A DNA stretch of 6,408 bases, from positions 1 to 6,408 of the forward strand of contig JAAZIG010000371.1 of NCBI GenBank assembly GCA_012510325.1, in the 5' to 3' direction. Source of the stretch: Bacillota bacterium (GTDB taxonomy: Bacteria > Bacillota > Dethiobacteria > DTU022). Position 1 is the stretch's first letter. Each line of letters begins with the position of its first letter. The position numbers and the translations under genes were made by a program. Shown here one piece after another: positions 1-6,299 of the stretch. The notes under the pieces are model-generated. The model was not told the origin of the DNA and did not search any database. It worked only from the letters and a program-made list of their open reading frames with translations.

Positions 1-716
1 ACCATGATCCCGTCGGACAGCTCCAGGATCTCCTCAAAATTATTCAAACCGCTGTCATTTTCGATCTTGGCGATGATCTTCACTTCGCTGTGCTCTTCCT
101 CCAGAAAGCGGCGCAGCTCCACGATATCATCGCGGTCGCGGGAAAAAGAGGCGGCGATAAAGTGGATGCCCAGAGCCAGCGCCTTTCTCAGATCGGCGCG
201 ATCGGCGGCGCCCAGGGAGGGAAGCCCGATCCGGCTTCCCGGCAAGTTCAGTCCCTTGTTGCTCTGGAGAAGCCCTCCCTGAATCACCCGGCAGCGGATC
301 TCCTCACCGGTAATCGCTTCCACCTGCAGCGTGATCAGGCCGTCGTCGATATAGATCAAGCGGCCCACCGCCAGGTCGCAGTGAAGCCGGGGATAGTTGA
401 CCGGTATCCTTTCCCCCGCCCTCTTCCCGGGAACAGCGCTCAGGATCAGGGGATCACCTTCTTCAAGGTGGAGCTCCTCCCCCTCGAGCTTGCCGATGCG
501 CACCTCCGGACCGCGGGTGTCAACCATGATCGCGACGATGCGGTTTAAAGAACTGCTGGTCTCGCTGATAAGGCGCAGTCGGCGCCAGTGCTCCTCGCTT
601 ACTCCGTGAGAGAGGTTCAGCCGGGCAACATTCATGCCCGCTTCGATCAGAGCGGCGATGGCCTCAGGTGTCTCCGTGGAAGGCCCGATAGTGCAAACGA
701 TCTTAGTCCGACGCAA
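1..716 (-). CDS. pyk: Pyruvate kinase, N-terminal 238 residues (3' end outside window)
   Basis: Cytosolic glycolytic enzyme that converts phosphoenolpyruvate and ADP to pyruvate and ATP. The translation opens MRRTKIVCTIGPS, the usual N-terminus of the family. Visible motifs are RLNLSHG (residues 32-38, substrate and metal-binding Arg/Asn/Ser/His), DTRGPEVR (66-73), the lid (B) domain from about 71 to 165 closing with NKGLNLPG (153-160), and a full match to the pyruvate kinase active-site signature at 212-224 with catalytic Lys217 and metal-ligand Glu219. The sequence breaks off in SDGIMV, just before the usual ARGDLG, so the rest of the barrel and the C-terminal allosteric domain are not visible. 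The start is a TTG at 716-714: KIVCTIGPS must be in frame, and the TTG sits 7 nt after a perfect AGGAGG. It lies 30 nt downstream of pfkA, hence the same operon. Identity is secure; only the full length is unknown. Confidence 0.97.
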   Translation of the reverse strand, partial: MRRTKIVCTIGPSTETPEAIAALIEAGMNVARLNLSHGVSEEHWRRLRLISETSSSLNRIVAIMVDTRGPEVRIGKLEGEELHLEEGDPLILSAVPGKRAGERIPVNYPRLHCDLAVGRLIYIDDGLITLQVEAITGEEIRCRVIQGGLLQSNKGLNLPGSRIGLPSLGAADRADLRKALALGIHFIAASFSRDRDDIVELRRFLEEEHSEVKIIAKIENDSGLNNFEEILELSDGIM

Positions 717-723
717 TGACAGT

Positions 724-729
724 CCTCCT
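724..729 (-). promoter_or_regulatory. Ribosome binding site of pyk
   Basis: On the minus strand this reads AGGAGG, a perfect Shine-Dalgarno core, followed by 7 nt and then TTG at 716-714. It decides the pyk start: no ATG or GTG lies in frame between the pfkA stop (749-747) and this TTG. The strong site probably offsets the weak TTG codon. Confidence 0.85.
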
Positions 730-746
730 CTCTTGCGGCGTCTGAA

Positions 747-1709
747 TTAACGTGCCAGAATCAAGGAAAGCGCATACAGATCTTGCGGAAAGGCTCTCCG
801 GCCGGCGGTGCCTGTCTGCAGGGGCGCCGCAGTGATCTCACCGCCTTTTAGAGAGAGCATCTGTCCCCCCGTATCACTGCGCAGCAGCTCCACCGCCGCC
901 GCCCCCATGCGGCTCGCCAGCAGGCGGTCCGCCGCTGTGGGGCTGCCCCCGCGCTGGATATGACCCAGAACAGTGACCCGCGTCTCCAGGCCGGTTTTCC
1001 GGTGCACCTCCTCACCGACGGCGTAAGCCCCCGCGGCGCCTTCGGCGACAAGAATCAGGCTGTGCGTTTTCCGGCGGGCGATCCCCTCCTGCAGGCGGCG
1101 GCAGATCCCCTCCAGATCGGGCTTCACCTCGGGAACGATGATCGCTTCGGCCCCCCCGGCCATCCCGGCGGCCAGAGCGATAAAACCGCTTTCCCGGCCC
1201 ATAACCTCGACCACGAAGATGCGTTCATGAGCGGTGGCCGTATCGCGAAGCCGGTTGATGGCATCGAGGATCGTGTTGACCGTCGTATCAAAACCGACGG
1301 CGCCGTCGGTGCCGGGGATATCATGGTCGATCGTCGCCGGAAGGCCGACAGTCTGTATTCCCAGCTCCTGGAGCGCTGCGGCACCGCAGAAGGAGCCGCC
1401 TCCGCCGATCACGACCAGCCCCCCGATCCCCGCCTCCCGCAGGCGGCGGGCGGCGGCGACCTGAACTTCTCTCTGTTCAAACCCGGGTGCGCGAGCGGTA
1501 TGCAGGATCGTGCCGCCGCGGTGAATGATTCCCGCCACGGAGTTTATGGTAAATCGTCTCAGGGCGCTGCCGCTGCAGAGTCCGGCAAAACCCCTCTCGA
1601 TGCCGTAAACCTCCAGCTGGTGGTAGAGCGCCGTCCGCACCACCGCCCTGATGGCGGCATTCATCCCCGGTGCATCCCCGCCGCTGGTTAAAACCGCGAT
1701 CTTTTGCAT
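747..1709 (-). CDS. pfkA: 6-phosphofructokinase (ATP-PFK type) with altered GGDGS motif
   Basis: Phosphorylates fructose 6-phosphate to fructose 1,6-bisphosphate in glycolysis; 320 aa is the standard length of bacterial PfkA. Family motifs: TSGGDAPGMNAAIR (8-21), TARAPGF (71-77), TIDHDIPGTD (126-135) with catalytic base Asp128, HERIFVVEVMGR (161-172), VAEG (221-224) and the LETRVTVLGHIQRGGSP block (241-257) with the sugar-phosphate Arg244, His250 and Arg253. Effector-site Arg21 and Arg25 are present. Odd points: the nucleotide/Mg motif GGDGS reads GGGGS at 102-106, so the metal-binding Asp (Asp103 in E. coli/Bacillus numbering) is Gly104; the PGTIDND loop reads PATIDHD. It lacks the Lys and the second Asp typical of pyrophosphate-dependent enzymes. 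The ATG is 12 nt after the dnaE stop, with a G-rich site overlapping that stop, suggesting coupled translation. The family is certain; full activity is less so. Confidence 0.95.
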   Translation of the reverse strand: MQKIAVLTSGGDAPGMNAAIRAVVRTALYHQLEVYGIERGFAGLCSGSALRRFTINSVAGIIHRGGTILHTARAPGFEQREVQVAAARRLREAGIGGLVVIGGGGSFCGAAALQELGIQTVGLPATIDHDIPGTDGAVGFDTTVNTILDAINRLRDTATAHERIFVVEVMGRESGFIALAAGMAGGAEAIIVPEVKPDLEGICRRLQEGIARRKTHSLILVAEGAAGAYAVGEEVHRKTGLETRVTVLGHIQRGGSPTAADRLLASRMGAAAVELLRSDTGGQMLSLKGGEITAAPLQTGTAGRRAFPQDLYALSLILAR

Positions 1710-1718
1710 GGCTGATTA

Positions 1719-1723
1719 CCCCT
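1719..1723 (-). promoter_or_regulatory. Probable ribosome binding site of pfkA, overlapping the dnaE stop
   Basis: The minus strand reads TAG of dnaE running straight into GGGG, giving AGGGG followed by a 9-nt spacer and the pfkA ATG. The match to the anti-Shine-Dalgarno sequence is only moderate. Overlap with the stop codon fits translational coupling from dnaE to pfkA. Confidence 0.5.
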
Positions 1724-4700
1724 ACATTAGGGTGTGCTCCCGGCCCGGTTTTAACTCCACCAGGCGGACGGAATCGGGACCGAGCAGCACCCTGATCTTC
1801 TCCAGGAAAGACGGCTCCGCGGGAACCTGAAAACTTTCATCCAAGAGGATCGTTCTCTTCTCCCGTTCAAAATGGAGATATACCGGCAGCTCGCCGGTGG
1901 CCGACTGGAGTATCTTTCTCAGGGTGGCCAGCTCTCCCTGAGCGGTGGCGGCGCCGATCCTGATAAAGAGCTGCCTGGTCTCACGAGGCAGCAGCATGGC
2001 GGATTCGGCGATGATCTTCGGCTCTTCTTCCTCTTTCAAATCCACCCGGCCCTTGATCAGCAGGGGGGTGTCTTCCTGAAAGATCTCGGTGCGCCTTTCA
2101 TAAAGATCGCTGAACACGATCACTTCGACGCTGCCGGTGAGATCTTCGACGGTGACAAAAGCCATCGGTTTGCCCCTCTTCGTATAGATGGAGCGGACGT
2201 GGCTGATGATCCCCCCCAGACTGACCGCACTCTTGTCGCGGCGCTCTTTCAGCTCGTTGCAGCAGGTCAGGCCGTTCATCCGCTCCAGGATGAGGCGGTA
2301 CTGCTCCATCGGATGTCCGGAAATGTAAAACCCGAGCATCTCTTTCTCCAGGGCGAGCCTCTCCTTGTCGGAGAACTCCGCGATATCGGGCAGGCGGTCC
2401 TGGAGAAGTTCCTCTTTGCTCTGCGGATCCATCAGCGAGAACATGGTCATCTGGCCGTTTTGCCGCTCCCTCTGTGCGATCTGGCCGGCGGCGACAGATT
2501 CATCCAGGGTGGCCAGGTACTGAGCCCGGTGTCCGCCCAAAGTGTCAAAGGCGCCGCATTTGATCAGGCTTTCCACGGCCTTGCGGTTGCAGAGGCGTCC
2601 GTCCACCCGGGAAGAGAAGTCGCGGAGGGAGCGGAAGGATTTTTCGCGGCGCACCTCGAGGATCGATTCGATGGCCCCGGTGCCGACATTTTTTACCGCA
2701 GCGAGGCCGAAGCGGATCCGCTTGTCGTCGACAACGGTGAAGTTGATCTCGCTTTCATTGATATCGGGCGGCAACACCTCGATCCCCTGACGCCGGCAGT
2801 CGGCGATGTAGGAGGCCACTTTATCGCTGTTGTTGCAGTAGCCCGTCATCAGCGCCGCCATGAATTCAACGGGATAGTTTGCTTTCAGGTAGGCGGTCTG
2901 GTAGGCGATCAGGGCGTAAGCGGCGGCATGGGATTTGTTGAACCCGTAAGAAGCAAATTTCAGGATAAGATCGTAGATCTCCTCGGCCAGACGGCGGCTG
3001 TAGCCGTTCTCCAGACAGCCGTCAACAAAGAGTTCCCGCTGCTCGTCCAAGATTTTCTTTTTCTTCTTCCCGATGGCGCGGCGCAGCAGGTCGGCCTGAC
3101 TCAGGGGAAAGCCGGCCATGGTCGCGGCGATTTGGATGATCTGCTCCTGGTAGACGATGACGCCGTAAGTCTCCTTCAGAATCGGCTCGAGGACCGTATG
3201 GGGATAGTTGATCGGCTCGCGGCCGTGCTTGCTGTTGATAAATACCGGGATCTGCTCCATCGGTCCCGGACGGTAGAGCGCGACCACGGCGATGATGTCG
3301 GCAAATTTGTTGGGGATGAGCTCGCGAAGCACGTTGCGCATGCCGGAGCTTTCGAGCTGAAAGATCCCGGTGGTATCACCCTGGGAAAGAAGCTGGTACG
3401 TCGCCGCATCAGCGAGCGGGATCTCGCTCAGCACGATCTCACGGTTGTGGCGGCGGCGGATATGGGCCTGGGCTTCTTCGATGATGCTCAGCGTCTTCAG
3501 ACCCAGGAAATCCATCTTCAGCAGTCCCAGCTGCTCCAGCGTTCCCATGGGAAACTGGGTGACCACGGTCTGATCGTTGGTCTTGAGCAGGGGGACGTGG
3601 TGAACCAGCGGCTCCCGGGAGATCACCACCCCGGCGGCGTGGGTGGAGGCGTGCCGCGGCAGCCCCTCCACCGCCATGGATGTGTCCAGAAGCTGGCGGT
3701 AGCGCTCCTCGTCGCGGTAAAGGGCCTGCAGCTCCCTGTTCTGCTCCAGGGCCCGTTCGATCGTCATGCCGATCTCGGTGGGGATCATCTTGGCGATGCG
3801 GTCGACCTCACCGTAGGGAAAGGCCAGGGCCCTCCCGACATCGCGCACCGCCCCCCGCGCGGCCATGGTTCCAAAGGTGATAATCTGGGCGACCCGTTCG
3901 GCGCCGTACTTTTCCGAGACGTAGCTGAGAACCCGGTTGCGTTTGTCGTCGGAAAAATCGATATCGATATCGGGCATGGAGACGCGCTCGGGGTTGAGAA
4001 AACGCTCGAAGAGAAGGACATTGCTGATCGGATCGATATCGGTTATCCCGAGGCAGTAGGCCACCAGGCTGCCGGCGGCGGAGCCCCGCCCCGGGCCGAC
4101 CAGCACATCGTCGCTGCGGGCATACTTGATCAGGTCCCAGACGATGAGAAAATAGTTGGCGAAGCCCATCTGGTTGATAATGCGCAATTCATAGGCCAGC
4201 CTCTCCTCCAGCGTCCCGGTAATCTCCGGATAGCGCCTCTGCAGCCCTTCGCGGCAGAGGCGGCCCAGGTATTCCCCGGCATCGGCAACCCCCTCGGGAA
4301 GATTGAATTCAGGGAGATAGCGCTGGTCAAAGCGAAAATCAACCTGGCACTGTTCGGCAATCTTCAGGGTGTTCTGCAGCGCCTCCGGAACCTCGCTGAA
4401 AAGCGCCGCCATCTCCGGGGCGCTCTTGAAATAAAATTCGTCGGTTTCAAATTTCATGCGCTCGGTATCGTGAACCGTCTTCCCGGTTTGAATGCAGAGC
4501 AGAACATCGTGAATGACGGCATCCTCGCGGGAAAGGTAGTGCACATCATTGGTTGCGACCAGACCGTTTCCAGTCTCCCGGGCGATGCTGCAGAGAGCTC
4601 TGTTTACCGGCCCCTGCTCCGCAAGCCCGTGCTCCATCAGCTCAAGATAAAAGTTGCCCGGGCCGAAAATCTCCCCGTAGCGGCCCGCGAGGCTGCGGGC

Positions 4701-5168
4701 CTCTTCATCGCGGCCCCGCAACAGCAGCGCGGGAATCTTCCCGGCGAGGCAGCCGGAAAGGGCGATGAGCCCGGAGCTGTTCTCCGAAAGGATCTCCTCG
4801 TCGACCCTTGGTTTATAGTAAAAACCCTCGATATAGCCGGCGGAGACGATCCGCATGAGGTTGCGATAACCGGTCTGATCTTTTGCCAGGAGGGTCAGAT
4901 GGTACTGGTGATCGTCCAACTTCGGTTCTTTTTGGTGACGCGAGCGCGGAGCCACATAGACCTCGCAGCCAATGAGCGGTTTCACCCCGGCCTGCAGGGC
5001 TTCGCGGTAAAAATCGACCACCCCGAACATGGCTCCGTGATCGGTGATGGCTACCGCGGGCATCTTCTGCTCCGCCGCCCGGCGGATCAGCCCCTTGATT
5101 CGGGCCGCCCCGTCAAGGAGGCTGTACTCTGTATGACAGTGCAGGTGGACAAAATTCTGTTTCGACAT
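1722..5168 (-). CDS. dnaE: DNA polymerase III subunit alpha
   Basis: Replicative C-family DNA polymerase of 1148 aa. Domain order: PHP domain (about 6-280) starting HLHCHTEYSLLDG; palm with GPGRGSAAGS (358-367) and PDIDIDFSD (399-407), whose Asp400 and Asp402 correspond to E. coli catalytic Asp401 and Asp403; third catalytic Asp553 in KMDFLGLKTL; fingers with RRAIGKKKKK (696-705) and the YGFNKSHAAAYA block (741-752); helix-hairpin-helix region with GLAAVKNVGTGAI (821-833); a QMTMF clamp-binding-like motif (906-910); OB fold (about 982-1060) and a C-terminal extension. The PHP domain keeps a full-looking set of metal ligands (His10, His12, Asp43, His44, Glu69, His90, Cys140, Asp208, His210), unlike E. 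coli DnaE. The ATG is 8 nt after GGAG (5180-5177). It is first in the dnaE-pfkA-pyk cluster and divergent from ytrH. Whether a separate PolC exists cannot be seen here. Confidence 0.97.
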   Translation of the reverse strand: MSKQNFVHLHCHTEYSLLDGAARIKGLIRRAAEQKMPAVAITDHGAMFGVVDFYREALQAGVKPLIGCEVYVAPRSRHQKEPKLDDHQYHLTLLAKDQTGYRNLMRIVSAGYIEGFYYKPRVDEEILSENSSGLIALSGCLAGKIPALLLRGRDEEARSLAGRYGEIFGPGNFYLELMEHGLAEQGPVNRALCSIARETGNGLVATNDVHYLSREDAVIHDVLLCIQTGKTVHDTERMKFETDEFYFKSAPEMAALFSEVPEALQNTLKIAEQCQVDFRFDQRYLPEFNLPEGVADAGEYLGRLCREGLQRRYPEITGTLEERLAYELRIINQMGFANYFLIVWDLIKYARSDDVLVGPGRGSAAGSLVAYCLGITDIDPISNVLLFERFLNPERVSMPDIDIDFSDDKRNRVLSYVSEKYGAERVAQIITFGTMAARGAVRDVGRALAFPYGEVDRIAKMIPTEIGMTIERALEQNRELQALYRDEERYRQLLDTSMAVEGLPRHASTHAAGVVISREPLVHHVPLLKTNDQTVVTQFPMGTLEQLGLLKMDFLGLKTLSIIEEAQAHIRRRHNREIVLSEIPLADAATYQLLSQGDTTGIFQLESSGMRNVLRELIPNKFADIIAVVALYRPGPMEQIPVFINSKHGREPINYPHTVLEPILKETYGVIVYQEQIIQIAATMAGFPLSQADLLRRAIGKKKKKILDEQRELFVDGCLENGYSRRLAEEIYDLILKFASYGFNKSHAAAYALIAYQTAYLKANYPVEFMAALMTGYCNNSDKVASYIADCRRQGIEVLPPDINESEINFTVVDDKRIRFGLAAVKNVGTGAIESILEVRREKSFRSLRDFSSRVDGRLCNRKAVESLIKCGAFDTLGGHRAQYLATLDESVAAGQIAQRERQNGQMTMFSLMDPQSKEELLQDRLPDIAEFSDKERLALEKEMLGFYISGHPMEQYRLILERMNGLTCCNELKERRDKSAVSLGGIISHVRSIYTKRGKPMAFVTVEDLTGSVEVIVFSDLYERRTEIFQEDTPLLIKGRVDLKEEEEPKIIAESAMLLPRETRQLFIRIGAATAQGELATLRKILQSATGELPVYLHFEREKRTILLDESFQVPAEPSFLEKIRVLLGPDSVRLVELKPGREHTLM

Positions 5169-5176
5169 TTTTCACA

Positions 5177-5180
5177 CTCC
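5177..5180 (-). promoter_or_regulatory. Ribosome binding site of dnaE
   Basis: The minus strand reads GGAG, then an 8-nt spacer TGTGAAAA, then ATG at 5168-5166. This supports the ATG, which also places the PHP motif HLHCH at the expected distance from the N-terminus. I see no convincing sigma-A promoter for dnaE in the 103-bp gap. Confidence 0.65.
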
Positions 5181-5182
5181 GT

Positions 5183-5211
5183 TTGACAATCCGAGCTGCT
5201 CAACTTATTTC
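5183..5211 (+). promoter_or_regulatory. Possible promoter for ytrH-ytrI
   Basis: A perfect TTGACA lies at 5183-5188; 17 nt later is TATTTC (5206-5211), only three of six matches to the TATAAT consensus. The spacing is ideal and it would place the transcript start near 5218, leaving room for the ribosome binding site near 5255. In B. subtilis ytrHI is sigma-E dependent, and I found no convincing sigma-E pair, so this sigma-A-like reading is tentative. Confidence 0.25.
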
Positions 5212-5240
5212 TACTTCCCGGCAACTATTTCCTCTCCGAG

Positions 5241-5254
5241 GCATATTAATTTGC
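5241..5254. repeat. 14-bp imperfect palindrome, operator-like
   Basis: GCATATTAATTTGC has two 7-bp halves that are inverted copies with a single mismatched pair, centred on TTAA. It ends directly before the AGGAAGG ribosome binding site of ytrH and lies about 73 bp upstream of the dnaE start on the other strand. The position suits a repressor site acting on ytrH or a shared control element, but no regulator can be named. Confidence 0.35.
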
Positions 5255-5271
5255 AGGAAGGATGATCGACC

Positions 5272-5601
5272 ATGGCTGGTGAACGCTTTCTGGTAACCCT
5301 CGTTTTGACCTTTTTTGTTGCTTTGGGGGTGAGCCTGGGAGGCAGTCTTGTCGGCTCGCTGGGTGCGGTTCTGCTGCAAAGGCCCCCGTTAAAAACCGCT
5401 CTGGAGCTCTCCGGGGAGCTGAAGATATGGGCCCTGGTTGCTGCTCTCGGGGGAACCTTCGGGGTGATCCGAACTTTTGAGGCCGGTGTTCTCGACAAAC
5501 AGATTTTCAACCTCATCAGGCAGCTGTTTATCATTTTAAGCGCCTTTTTGGGGGCCCACCTGGGCCACCTGCTGATCACCTCCCTGGGCTCGAACCGGTA
5601 G
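5272..5601 (+). CDS. ytrH: Sporulation membrane protein, YtrH family
   Basis: A 109-aa integral membrane protein. The conserved features of the YtrH family are visible: a glycine-rich N-terminal helix (about 6-35), a short loop with RPPLKT (37-42), KIWALVAALGGTF (51-63), and a C-terminal helix with ILSAFLGAHLGHLL (88-101). These match B. subtilis YtrH as I remember it (PPLKT, KIWA-VAA-GGTF, ILSA-GA). In B. subtilis YtrH is a mother-cell (sigma-E) sporulation protein needed for efficient spore formation; its biochemical role is unknown. The ATG at 5272 follows AGGAAGG (5255-5261) with a 10-nt spacer; the ATG at 5262 is in another frame. It is divergent from dnaE, as in Bacillus, and one nucleotide upstream of the ytrI-like gene. 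Presence of this gene is the main sign that the host forms endospores. Confidence 0.93.
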   Translation: MAGERFLVTLVLTFFVALGVSLGGSLVGSLGAVLLQRPPLKTALELSGELKIWALVAALGGTFGVIRTFEAGVLDKQIFNLIRQLFIILSAFLGAHLGHLLITSLGSNR

Positions 5602-5602
5602 G

Positions 5603-6052
5603 ATGCGCCGGGGCTGGGGCCTGTTTATCCTGGGGCTAATCGCCGGGGCTCTGCTAATTCATCTCTATCAGGCCAAGAGTATGGAGACACTCTACCGGCA
5701 ACGAGAGAAGCTAAAGGTGGAGCTTTTCGAGACTACTGAGAGGCTCACTCGCAGTGAAGCGCTGTGGGCGGACCGCCCGGAAGAGAAGATCCGCTCCATC
5801 GAACTTTCCATCAACGGAGCGAAGCTCGACGACCTTGTCCGGCTGGAGCTGAAGCGTTTGAGCAGCGAGATCGCCGCCGCCCTCATCGGCAGCCCCGCCG
5901 GCGGGCTGGAGCCGGAGGTGGCCGTCTCCCTGCTGCACGGGCGTAAACTGACCGTCGAAGGGAAGGACTACCAGATTGCCGTTGACTGGATTGTCATCGC
6001 CCCAAAAACATTGATCAATCTAAGCGCCGCTCCCGTTCCCGCTGATAGGTGA
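5603..6052 (+). CDS. ytrI: Sporulation membrane protein, YtrI-like
   Basis: A 149-aa protein with one N-terminal membrane segment (about 5-22, preceded by two Arg, so the C-terminus is probably outside the cytoplasm), a charged helical, possibly coiled-coil stretch (about 25-60), and a C-terminal domain (about 62-147). Size, layout and position directly after ytrH match B. subtilis YtrI, and the C-terminal pattern GRKLTVEGKDYQIAVDWIV resembles the end of that protein as I recall it. In B. subtilis ytrI is a sigma-E controlled sporulation gene of unknown mechanism. The ATG starts one nt after the ytrH stop (TAGGATG), with no strong ribosome binding site of its own, so translation is probably coupled to ytrH. 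The last 38 nt overlap a convergent gene and include an inverted repeat. The family assignment rests on synteny plus weak similarity. Confidence 0.75.
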   Translation: MRRGWGLFILGLIAGALLIHLYQAKSMETLYRQREKLKVELFETTERLTRSEALWADRPEEKIRSIELSINGAKLDDLVRLELKRLSSEIAAALIGSPAGGLEPEVAVSLLHGRKLTVEGKDYQIAVDWIVIAPKTLINLSAAPVPADR

Positions 6053-6299
6053 CCCGGGAAGAGCGGCGCACCACTGGGCGGCGCCTCTGTTGAGACGATA
6101 GCAGCCAGCGGCTCCGGATCCGCCGCAGCTGCAGCAGGCGCCAAAGCTCCCGGCCGAAAGCGATCGCGGAGATTCCCGTGACCAGCAGCCAGAGCGTGGT
6201 AAAGATACTGACGGCCGAAGCAGCCGCCGGAGCCGGCAACAGGAACAGCCCCACCGCCAGCAGCGCAAGAGCCGCCAGCATTCCGCCAAAAGCGATCAC
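6015..6299 (-). CDS. Small two-helix membrane protein of unknown function
   Basis: A 94-aa predicted membrane protein that I do not recognise. It has two hydrophobic segments (about 7-24 and 28-48) joined by a short Pro/Ala turn, then a strongly basic tail (RELWRLLQLRRIRSRW at 50-65, QRRRPVVRRSSR at 71-82) that should lie in the cytoplasm. The start is a GTG at 6299-6297: it follows GGAGG (6313-6309) with a 9-nt spacer, and the frame is closed upstream by a TAA at 6332-6330. The Met at residue 7 is an alternative. It converges on the ytrI-like gene and overlaps its end by 38 nt; the overlap lies in a low-complexity Arg-rich tail. Clean paired hydrophobic helices and a good ribosome binding site support a real gene, but no family signature is visible and the competing frames are also open. 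Confidence 0.55.
   Translation of the reverse strand: MIAFGGMLAALALLAVGLFLLPAPAAASAVSIFTTLWLLVTGISAIAFGRELWRLLQLRRIRSRWLLSSQQRRRPVVRRSSRVTYQRERERRLD
6024..6069. terminator. Large inverted repeat at convergent gene ends, possible bidirectional terminator
   Basis: The left arm is GCGCCGCTC (6024-6032), a 3-nt bulge CCG, then TTCCCG (6036-6041). The right arm is CGGGAA (6055-6060) directly followed by GAGCGGCGC (6061-6069). All 15 positions pair, around a 13-nt loop that contains the ytrI-like stop codon (6050-6052). No T-tract follows on the plus strand; on the minus strand the stem is followed by a T-rich stretch reaching TTTTT (6009-6005, 14 nt after the stem). The inverted repeat is certain; use as a terminator is inference. 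Confidence 0.5.

Noticed and set aside
90..548. A 152-codon plus-strand frame opposite pyk
   Set aside because: Antisense shadow; the minus strand encodes pyruvate kinase with its active-site signature.
960..1691. A 243-codon plus-strand frame opposite pfkA
   Set aside because: Antisense shadow of a gene with clear family motifs; same compositional effect as opposite dnaE.
3053..3071. Run of Lys codons in dnaE as a possible frameshift site
   Set aside because: The tract reads AAG AAG AAA AAG AAA; the A AAA AAG slippery heptamer is broken by a G, and a Lys-rich stretch is normal after RRAIG in C-family polymerases.
1872..5186. A 1104-codon open frame on the plus strand opposite nearly all of dnaE
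   Set aside because: The translation is low in recognisable motifs and rich in Gly/Asp/His/Leu, as expected from the complement of GC-rich coding DNA. dnaE on the other strand has every catalytic motif. No ribosome binding site is evident.
5226..5249. Possible sigma-E promoter with CATATTAA as -10
   Set aside because: No suitable -35 lies at the right spacing, and the transcript would start inside the ytrH ribosome binding site.
6060..6088. Stem AGAG-GCGC / GCGCCTCT as a terminator after the ytrI-like gene
   Set aside because: It has a 2-nt bulge, short arms, no T-tract, and lies inside the convergent coding region; kept only as an alternative pairing of the larger inverted repeat.
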